Assembly (NCBI GenBank): GCA_024645305.1
Contig: JAHEFU010000016.1
Coordinates: 1 to 22,237, forward strand
DNA: 22,237 bases
Reading direction: 5' to 3'
From: Planctomycetales bacterium
Lineage (GTDB): Bacteria; 4484-113; JAFGCY01
The stretch's first letter is position 1; every line of letters starts with the position of its first letter. Shown piece after piece: positions 7,503 to 14,404 of the stretch. The position numbers and the translations under genes are program-made. Under the pieces are notes generated by a model. That model was not told the DNA's origin. It saw only the letters and a list, made by a program, of their open reading frames with translations, and ran no database searches.

Positions 7503-10500
7503 GCTCCTGCTGGCATCCATCTTCGTCCTGCTGCTTGCGTCAAGTGCATTCGCCACGGTCATGCCGCCTCCCGAGTGGTTTGAAATTGAGGGCAATGCCG
7601 AACTTTGGCAGGAAATGTGGCCGACCCTCGATGAATTGGAATTCGGCGAAAGCAATCCCCAGAGCGGACCGGGGGTGACCACGAGTGCTGACATCCGCGC
7701 CCAGCTGGGCAAGTCCACGAGTGCGGCTGACAATGCTGGGATCCGCAGCCTGGACCTGAACCTGGACGGGGTGATTGACCACTTCGACCTGCTGGAGCTG
7801 GGCTATGAAGTCCCGCGGGTGACGAAGAGCACGAGCATCGCGCCCTCGGAGGGCACGGCGCAGTGGTGCGTCCTGCGTGCGGACTTCCAGGATGAGAGCG
7901 CAAACTATGAAACGTATGACGCTCCGTACTTCAATGAACGCTTCTTCTCCTACGGTACCGCCCCCCTGCCGAGCGTCAACGACTTCTACCAGGAGACGAG
8001 TTACGGAAAACTGGAAATCCAGGGAGCGGTCGCCACATCCGGCGTGGGCGGAGACGGCTGGCACAAGGGTGCCAACACCAAGCAGTGGTACATCGACAAC
8101 GGTGGGCGCGTGCTGGTGCAGGAGGCGGTGCTGAACGCCGATCCTGATGTCGACTTCAGTCAGTTCGACGTGGATGGGGACGGCTACGTGGACACCGTGC
8201 TGCTGTACTACCCCAACACCGTCTTTTCCGGCGGCCTGTGGCCGCACCGCTCCAGCGGTCTGAATATCCATGTTGACGGCGTCATCGTGGACAGCTATTT
8301 CATCTCAGGCTACAACGCTGACAATGACAGCCACACGATGGTGATCGCCGCCCACGAGTACGGGCATATCCTCGGTCTGCCCGACCTGTATGACACGGAC
8401 TATTCCAGCAACGGCATCGCCCGCTGGAGCCTGATGGCCAATAACTATGACAACAGCCAGCGGGTCCCCAGCCCGGATCCCTGGTGCAAGGTGCAGCTGG
8501 GCTGGGTCACCCCCACGGTGATCACTGAAAATGTCAACGACTACCCGCTGAATGCCTACGAGACGCACCCGGAGGTCCTGAAGGTCTGGACCAACGGGCA
8601 GCAGGAGGACCAGTATTTCCTGATCGCCAATATCCAGAGGATCCTGACTGACCAGACGCGTCCGGGGGATGGCCTGCTGGTGCTGCACTGCGACGACTCC
8701 CGCTCCAACAACCGCGACGAGTACCGCAAGTGGGTGGATGTGGAGAGTGCCCGCGGCGTGGATGACACGAACGGCACCGAGCAGCGCGATCCGATTGACA
8801 ACGGCAACAGCGGGCACCCGGATGACCTGTACTTCGCCGGCAACGGGGATGCCAACTTCACCGGCGAATTCAGCAACATCTCCAACCCGCGCAGCAGCAA
8901 TTACCCGAACCCGGGCAACCAGACATTCGTGCGCCTGTATGACATCTCTGCCAGTGCGGCGACCATGACCCTGGACATCAATGTTAAATCCGTCAATGCA
9001 CCTTCAGTGAGCATCACCAGCCACGCCGAGAATGACAACGTGGGCGGGATCATCAACGTAACCGCTGACGCCACGCCGGATGGCAGCCGGACCATCGCCC
9101 GCGTCGAGTTCTACCTCAACGGTGCCTTCTTCGGCTCTGATGACACCGCGCCGTATGAGCTGTCCCTGAACACCGCCCCGGTGTACAACGGCAGCCGCCC
9201 GCTGAAGGCGATCGCCGTGGACAGTGCCGATGAGATCGCGACGGACAGCCTGAATGTGAATGTCAGCAACTCGCCGGACAGCTACCCCTGGTTTGATGAC
9301 TTCGAGACGGGGATCGGCAACTGGGCCTCCTACAACTTCGGCGGGACCCGCTTCTGGGAACTGAAGAACACCGGCAGCAACGGTTCCTTCAGTGCTGGTG
9401 TAGGCTCCGAGAGCGGGGGCTATGATCGCAATGAGCATGACCTGCTGGTCAGTCCGCTGATTGATCTGGCAGGCGCAACTGCTCCGCTCCTGCGCTGGTA
9501 CCAGCGCTATCGTGTCAGCAGCGGCGAGAATACCTGCAAGCTGCTCATCACGACGGATGAAGGCCTGAGTTTCACTACACTGGCGAGCTTCACGGGAACC
9601 AACACCAGCTGGCATATCACGAATGTGGATTTCAGTCCCTACATCGGGCAGCAGTTCCGCCTGGCCTACCGACTGGACAGTTCCTCGATCAGCAGGATCG
9701 GCAACGGAGTAGCAGGCTTCTGGGTTGATGACATTGCCCTGAAGGAACAGAGCACCCCGCCGACGATTGATTCCATCACGCCCGGCGATGGCGGTGTACT
9801 GAGCTGGGTGGAGACCATTGAGGTCGTGGCCAGTGACGACGAGGGCATAGTCGCGGTGGACTTCATCGTGGATGGCCAGAGCATCGGCGTGGACAATACG
9901 GACCCGTTCCAGACGGACTGGTACAGTGGCGTGGAATTCGACAAGGCCCTGCCCTTCACGGCGGTGGCCTATGACACCGACGGGCAGCAGGCGCAGCTCA
10001 CCGTCAACTGGACCACCAGCAATCCGGGCCTGCCGCTGCCCTGGAGTGAGGGCTGGGAGGGAGCGATAACCCCCTTCTACCAGCTCTACAATGTCAACGG
10101 GCGCGGCAACTGGCACACACGTGGCGGACAGGGCTATGCCGGTACGAAGGCCATGTTCTTCGGGCGCAACTCTGACAATTACGGTGCCAACCAGTCAGAC
10201 ACCCTGATCACCCCGACTCTCCTGCTGGACGGCGTCAGCCATCCGGGCCTGGGGTACCTGCACCACTACGACATCGAGAACGGTTATGACTTCTGCCAGG
10301 TCTATGTGACAACGGACCTCAACACCTGGTCAGAACTTGCATCCTATACGGGAGAGGACCAGACGGACTGGCGCAGCGGCGGAGTGTCCCTCGATCCCTG
10401 GCTGGGTGAAAGCGTCAAGCTGGCCTGGTACTTCACGAGTGACAACAACGTGCATGGAGACGGCTACTGGCTGGATGACCTCGTACTGCGTGAATCCCCG

Positions 10501-10788
10501 CATATTGACAACGTCAGTCCGGAGCACCTGCTGGAGGGGGACCCCTTCACGGTCACGGGCACGAATTTCGGCGAGGACATCCCGGGAGAATTCGCCTCTG
10601 TGCTGGTGGGCGGCATGGCCGCGCTGGTCACGAGCTGGTCGGAAACCAGCATTGAAGCCACGGTACCGGCCGGCGCGCCCGGCGGCGCGATTGTGGTGAC
10701 CAGCCACGGCGTGCCAAGCAATGCCTTCCAGGTGCGTGTTGTGCTGCCGGCTCCGACTCTGACTGACATCGGCACAGCGGAGAATTAG
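7495..10788 (+). CDS. Secreted M6-family metalloprotease with dockerin-like motif, copy 2
   Basis: This 1097-residue paralogue of 3524-6868 has the same domain order. Signal peptide cleavage is near SSAFA (residue 20). The dockerin-like loop DLNLDGVIDHFD is at residues 87-98, the M6 domain at about 115-410 with HEYGHILGLPD (His287, Glu288, His291, Asp297), and the inner calcium loop at 225-233. Ig-like domains begin near 502 and 754, jelly rolls near 596 and 845, and the TIG/IPT domain near 1000. The frame is open back to 7411, but ATG 7495 is chosen because AGGAGGT ends 7 nt upstream and the signal peptide begins there. It overlaps the copy-2 lipoprotein stop. Compared with copy 1 the linker after the zinc site and the first Ig domain are shorter. 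It ends 19 bp from the convergent pyrD remnant. Confidence 0.9.
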   Translation: MNKLLLASIFVLLLASSAFATVMPPPEWFEIEGNAELWQEMWPTLDELEFGESNPQSGPGVTTSADIRAQLGKSTSAADNAGIRSLDLNLDGVIDHFDLLELGYEVPRVTKSTSIAPSEGTAQWCVLRADFQDESANYETYDAPYFNERFFSYGTAPLPSVNDFYQETSYGKLEIQGAVATSGVGGDGWHKGANTKQWYIDNGGRVLVQEAVLNADPDVDFSQFDVDGDGYVDTVLLYYPNTVFSGGLWPHRSSGLNIHVDGVIVDSYFISGYNADNDSHTMVIAAHEYGHILGLPDLYDTDYSSNGIARWSLMANNYDNSQRVPSPDPWCKVQLGWVTPTVITENVNDYPLNAYETHPEVLKVWTNGQQEDQYFLIANIQRILTDQTRPGDGLLVLHCDDSRSNNRDEYRKWVDVESARGVDDTNGTEQRDPIDNGNSGHPDDLYFAGNGDANFTGEFSNISNPRSSNYPNPGNQTFVRLYDISASAATMTLDINVKSVNAPSVSITSHAENDNVGGIINVTADATPDGSRTIARVEFYLNGAFFGSDDTAPYELSLNTAPVYNGSRPLKAIAVDSADEIATDSLNVNVSNSPDSYPWFDDFETGIGNWASYNFGGTRFWELKNTGSNGSFSAGVGSESGGYDRNEHDLLVSPLIDLAGATAPLLRWYQRYRVSSGENTCKLLITTDEGLSFTTLASFTGTNTSWHITNVDFSPYIGQQFRLAYRLDSSSISRIGNGVAGFWVDDIALKEQSTPPTIDSITPGDGGVLSWVETIEVVASDDEGIVAVDFIVDGQSIGVDNTDPFQTDWYSGVEFDKALPFTAVAYDTDGQQAQLTVNWTTSNPGLPLPWSEGWEGAITPFYQLYNVNGRGNWHTRGGQGYAGTKAMFFGRNSDNYGANQSDTLITPTLLLDGVSHPGLGYLHHYDIENGYDFCQVYVTTDLNTWSELASYTGEDQTDWRSGGVSLDPWLGESVKLAWYFTSDNNVHGDGYWLDDLVLRESPHIDNVSPEHLLEGDPFTVTGTNFGEDIPGEFASVLVGGMAALVTSWSETSIEATVPAGAPGGAIVVTSHGVPSNAFQVRVVLPAPTLTDIGTAEN

Positions 10789-10807
10789 AAGGGAGCAGAC
10801 CCGGGCG

Positions 10808-11624
10808 TCAGCAGTACTCGTAGGTCCCGCGGATGGCGTCCAGGCTGGCTTCGCCCTGGCTGGCCAGGTAGTCCTGCAGACCCTGCTGCACTTCCAGCGG
10901 CAGCTTGGGGTTCATGAACAGGCCCGTGCCCAGCTGGATGGCGGTGGCTCCGGCGAGGATGTGCTGGATGGCACTGTCCGCATCCCAGATTCCGCCGCAG
11001 CCGATGATCGGATAGTCCTTCATCGCCTTGTGAACACGCCAGATGTGGTAGAGCACTGCGGGCAGGATGGCGGCCCCGCTCAGCCCGGCACTGGGCCGGC
11101 CGAGGTTGCTCTTGCGGGTCCGGGTGTCAATGCTGATCCCGTTGAGCGTGTTGCTGATAGTGATGCTGTCAGCCCCGCTGTCTCGTGATGCCTCGGCATA
11201 GGGCAGCATGTCCGTTACATTGGGGGTCATCTTGCCGATCAGCAGCTGGTCCGTCGCGGGAGCAGAAGGTCTGGACCCGCCTGACCAGTTCCGCAAATTC
11301 CTCCACGGTATGCCCGACCACGTTGACAATGTAGCCGTAGCCCAGCTGGTTGATGCGCGGCAGTACCTCGCTGAGCAGGATGTCCACGCCGGGGTTCTGC
11401 AGGCCGATGCAGTTGAGCAGGCCCGCCGGGGTCTCGCGCAGGCGCGGCGCTTCGTTGCCAAGCCGCGGACTGACGCTGACTGCCTTGGTGATGATCCCGC
11501 CGAAGCTGCCGGGATGGACGATCGGGAGGTATTCCTCGCCGTAACCACAGCAGCCGCTGGCCAGCAGGATCGGGTCCCGCAGGGTAACGCCGCGTGGCAG
11601 CCTGGTCTCAAGTGAGGGGCTCAT
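10808..11624 (-). pseudogene. pyrD: Class 1B dihydroorotate dehydrogenase, disrupted by internal deletion and frameshift
   Basis: The intact enzyme oxidises dihydroorotate to orotate in pyrimidine synthesis. The N-terminal part reads from ATG 11624 (MSPSLETRLPRGVTLRDPI, GSFGGIITKAVS, LNCIGLQNPGVD, YIVNVVGHTVEEFAELVRRV). The C-terminal part is in another frame and ends at 10808 (GKMTPNVTDML, SNTLNGISIDTRTR, GLSGAAILPAV, PIIGCGGIWDADSAIQHILAGA, GTGLFMNP). The frame changes near 11250-11262. The segment normally between these parts, with the NxSCPN motif and the catalytic-loop cysteine, is absent. The span is 817 nt against roughly 915-920 nt expected, so about 100 nt not divisible by three is missing. 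It is downstream of the sigma-factor pair on the same strand. It is a real pseudogene or a consensus/assembly error; as written it cannot make an active enzyme. Confidence 0.85.
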
Positions 11625-11659
11625 GCGCGGATAATGTTAGCAGCCGCGCCCTGGATGGC

Positions 11660-12163
11660 TCAGCCTATGTCGTTGCGCAGGACCGCCAGCCCTCCGCAGA
11701 CCCCCATGTACTTGCCGATGTAGCACAACCGCGTGCTCTTGATCAGTGACTGGTACTCGTCATGCCCCTGCCAGACCTGGAATGTCAGCATGCCACGGCT
11801 GATTTCCGCCAGCCAGTGGTGCACCTGCTCATTGTTCTCCACCGCTTCACGGACCTTCTCACTGAGCCAGTCCAGCTGGCTGGCAATGTCCGCCCGCACG
11901 ATCAGCCCCTCCTCGAGGTTGCGCAGGGACTGCCAGACCCGGTCCTGGTCCTCATCCAGTTCGAGGTCCAGCACTATCATTCCTGCTTCGTCATAACTCA
12001 GCTGGCCGTCAAGGTAGCGCTCAAGCACTTCCTCGAAGTAATGCCCCACCCCGGGTGCGATGTGCTCGCGCTCGTCGCGAAGGCCTTCCAGCCTGCTGTG
12101 CAGCTCGCTGTCGCGTGTACGTGAGCCATTCTCCATGTTTTCGTCGTCTGTGAATGGTGTCAT
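11660..12163 (-). CDS. Unrecognised cytoplasmic partner of the ECF sigma factor (possible non-canonical anti-sigma)
   Basis: The 167-residue protein is acidic and apparently helical, with no signal peptide and no clear membrane segment. Its start is fixed by context: AAGGAGG inside the sigma gene lies 6 nt before ATG 12163, and this ATG overlaps the sigma stop as ATGA. An in-frame ATG at 12169 sits almost on top of the Shine-Dalgarno and is less likely. The N-terminal half includes YFEEVLERYLDGQLSYDEAG and LDLELDEDQDRVWQSL. The C-terminus has Cys residues in LCYIGKYMGVCGG, but not the HxxxCxxC of ZAS-type anti-sigma factors. Co-location suggests control of the sigma factor, but this is inference from gene order only. 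I do not recognise the family. Confidence 0.75.
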   Translation of the reverse strand: MTPFTDDENMENGSRTRDSELHSRLEGLRDEREHIAPGVGHYFEEVLERYLDGQLSYDEAGMIVLDLELDEDQDRVWQSLRNLEEGLIVRADIASQLDWLSEKVREAVENNEQVHHWLAEISRGMLTFQVWQGHDEYQSLIKSTRLCYIGKYMGVCGGLAVLRNDIG

Positions 12164-12777
12164 TGCCATCCTCCTTGCCCCGTAAGCTCCATGAGCTTCT
12201 GCCGGGCGCGTCTCAGGTGTGTGCGTACGGTATTGAGGGGAATGCCCTGGATCTGGGCAATCTCCTCATAGGAATATTCCTGCAGATAGTAGAGGTTCAA
12301 TACGGCCCTGTAGTGTTCGGGCAGCTGCGATAGAAACATGTCCAGACTGCGGCGCATGTCCTCGCGCTCGTATTCTGCCGCTGGCTCAGTGCCTCCCGCC
12401 AGGCGCTGGCTGATGGGCTGGTTCTCGTCGGAGTCGTCATCAATGCTCGTGCTTCTCAGCTTGGCTGCCTTGCTGCGCAGGTAACTGATCGCATGGTTGC
12501 GCGCCAGGCGGAATATCCAGGAGGAGAAGCTGCTCTTGAACTGATATGTTCCCATCTTGCGATAGGCACGGATGAAGGATTCCTGTACCAGGTCGGGGAT
12601 CAGGCTCTTATTGTCAATAACGGCGTCAATTGCCGCCCAGACTATGCGCCTGTGACGTTCCACCAGCCGATCGTAATCGGACCAGTCCCCCGCCTGGCAG
12701 CGGCGGATGATGGCCTCGTCAGCATAGCGGTCCTCGTGAGCACCTGCACTAGCAGACTGTGTGGCGAACTCGTTCAT
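12160..12777 (-). CDS. ECF-type RNA polymerase sigma factor
   Basis: From ATG 12777 the protein is 205 residues. Region 2 spans about 25-103 (RRCQAGDWSDYDRLVERHRR, then LVQESFIRAYRKMGTYQF and SSWIFRLARNHAISYLR, the core-binding and -10 recognition helices). An acidic linker follows, then region 4 at about 145-200 (LSQLPEHYRAVLNLYYL, YSYEEIAQIQGIPLNTVRTH, with the helix-turn-helix that reads -35 elements). Only these two regions are present, as in ECF sigma factors. The start is not certain: TTG 12852 and ATG 12846 are in frame upstream but would add a tail with no family resemblance, and no start has a clean Shine-Dalgarno. The gene overlaps its downstream partner by ATGA. The regulon is not visible in the window. 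Confidence 0.88.
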   Translation of the reverse strand: MNEFATQSASAGAHEDRYADEAIIRRCQAGDWSDYDRLVERHRRIVWAAIDAVIDNKSLIPDLVQESFIRAYRKMGTYQFKSSFSSWIFRLARNHAISYLRSKAAKLRSTSIDDDSDENQPISQRLAGGTEPAAEYEREDMRRSLDMFLSQLPEHYRAVLNLYYLQEYSYEEIAQIQGIPLNTVRTHLRRARQKLMELTGQGGWQ

Positions 12778-12995
12778 CCTGTTTTGCTCAAGGTTGTGCG
12801 CAAGTATAGCGGCAGTGTGCCGGGCATGCGGTCTGTCCTGAGCCATACTCAATTGTACGGATTGCCGCCCGCCATAGTTTCAGCAGCAGTGGGCCTCCGC
12901 AGGCGCATTGCGGCCTGATTCCTGCACATCTCAGAGGGTACAATTGAAGCCGGGCTGGCTGGTAGCCCAATCCTGGCGCAGAGGTTATCCACACA

Positions 12996-14279
12996 ATGAG
13001 TACACCACAGAAGAGCAAAGCGCTGCCGTGCGAAATCAGCGATGCCGCTCTCAGTACAGCTGGCCGTCGCAGAACTGAGTGGGCTGAGTCTGAAATGCCC
13101 GTCATCGGGCAGATCCGCAGCCGTTTTGAAAAGGCCAAACCCCTCAAGGGGCACCGGATTGCAGCCTGCCTGCATGTCACCTCGGAAACGGCCAATCTGG
13201 TGATTACCCTCAAGGCGGGCGGGGCTGATATCCGGTTGTGTGCAAGCAACCCGCTGTCCACCCAGGATGATGTCGCCGCACATCTGGTGAAGGACCATGG
13301 GATCAGCGTGTTTGCCGTGCATGGGGCCAATCACAGGCAGTACTACCGGCACATCAACTCAGTGCTGGATGCGGCTCCCACCATGACACAGGATGATGGC
13401 TGTGACCTGGTGAATACCCTGCATGGAAAACGCCGCAGCCTGCTGCCGGACATCATCGGCGGCACGGAGGAAACCACCACCGGTGTGATCCGCCTGCGTG
13501 CAATGGAAAAGGATGGCGCACTGGAATTCCCCGTGATAGCCGTCAATGACGCGGATACGAAGCATCTCTTCGACAACCGCTATGGCACGGGCCAGAGTAC
13601 GATCGACGGCATCATCCGGGCCACCAACCGCCTGTTGGCCGGACGGACGATGGTTGTGGCCGGCTATGGCTGGTGTGGACGCGGCGTGGCCATGCGCGCG
13701 CGGGGCATGGGCTCCCACGTCATCATCACTGAGATTGATCCAACCAAGGCGATTGAAGCTGTCATGGATGGCTTCCAGGTGATGCCGATGGAAAAAGCCG
13801 CCCCGCTCGGCGATATCTTCGTAACGCTGACGGGGAATATCAATGTCATAGATGTAGCGCATTTCCGCCGGATGAAGGATGGCGCGGTGGTCTGCAACAG
13901 CGGGCACTTTGATGTGGAGATCAACATCCAGGGCCTGCGCAAGCTGGCTCGCAAGAGCCGGACACTGCGCCCGGAAGTTGTGGAGCATGAAATCAGTCCT
14001 ACCAGAAGGATCCGCGTGATCAGCGAAGGCCGTCTCGTGAACCTGAGTGCCGCAGAGGGCCACCCGGCGGCAGTGATGGACATGAGTTTCGCAAATCAGG
14101 CCCTGGCGGCTGAATACCTGGCCAGGTATGCCCACAAACTGGAGAACCGCGTTTATGTGATGCCCCGCGTTCTCGATGAAAAGGTAGCGAAGCTGAAGCT
14201 GCGCTCAATGGGCTTCCAGATCGATAAACTCAGTGCTGAGCAGGAGAAGTACATGAGCAGCTACGATATGGGAACCTGA
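12996..14279 (+). CDS. ahcY: S-adenosylhomocysteine hydrolase, short type without the C-terminal HYRY tail
   Basis: The 427-residue NAD-dependent enzyme splits S-adenosylhomocysteine into adenosine and homocysteine in the methyl cycle. Visible residues by analogy with known enzymes: His60 in ACLHVTSETA, the TQDDGCD loop (131-137), Glu158/Glu159 in GGTEETTTG, Lys189, Asp193 and Asn194 in NDADTKHLFDN, the NAD-binding VAGYGWCGRG (221-230), and His304 in NSGHFDVEI. It lacks the internal insertion and the C-terminal lysine/tyrosine tail of the long bacterial and eukaryotic forms, as in archaeal and Thermotoga-type enzymes. Some archaeal relatives prefer S-inosylhomocysteine, so the natural substrate could differ. 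No strong Shine-Dalgarno precedes ATG 12996. The 218-bp region to the divergent sigma gene contains a TACAAT at 12939-12944 without a good -35. Confidence 0.93.
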   Translation: MSTPQKSKALPCEISDAALSTAGRRRTEWAESEMPVIGQIRSRFEKAKPLKGHRIAACLHVTSETANLVITLKAGGADIRLCASNPLSTQDDVAAHLVKDHGISVFAVHGANHRQYYRHINSVLDAAPTMTQDDGCDLVNTLHGKRRSLLPDIIGGTEETTTGVIRLRAMEKDGALEFPVIAVNDADTKHLFDNRYGTGQSTIDGIIRATNRLLAGRTMVVAGYGWCGRGVAMRARGMGSHVIITEIDPTKAIEAVMDGFQVMPMEKAAPLGDIFVTLTGNINVIDVAHFRRMKDGAVVCNSGHFDVEINIQGLRKLARKSRTLRPEVVEHEISPTRRIRVISEGRLVNLSAAEGHPAAVMDMSFANQALAAEYLARYAHKLENRVYVMPRVLDEKVAKLKLRSMGFQIDKLSAEQEKYMSSYDMGT

Positions 14280-14305
14280 TCAATGAGAATAATCGAAATG
14301 AACTG

Positions 14306-14333
14306 TTGACCGGAGATCAAGTCATAATAATGT
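14306..14333 (+). promoter_or_regulatory. Candidate sigma-70-type promoter for the S55 peptidase gene
   Basis: TTGACC at 14306-14311 is followed after 16 nt by TAATGT at 14328-14333. The inferred leader of about 60 nt contains two short overlapping hairpins (TGAGA/TCTCA near 14341 and CAGC/GCTG near 14356) and then a good Shine-Dalgarno before GTG 14405. The 125-bp gap has no other feature I can support. Confidence 0.4.
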
Positions 14334-14404
14334 GCCGGTATTGAGAACGCTCTCAGCAAAGCTGATGTGGTGTTCCCGGCAATGACCTTCCAAGAGGTGA
14401 AATA

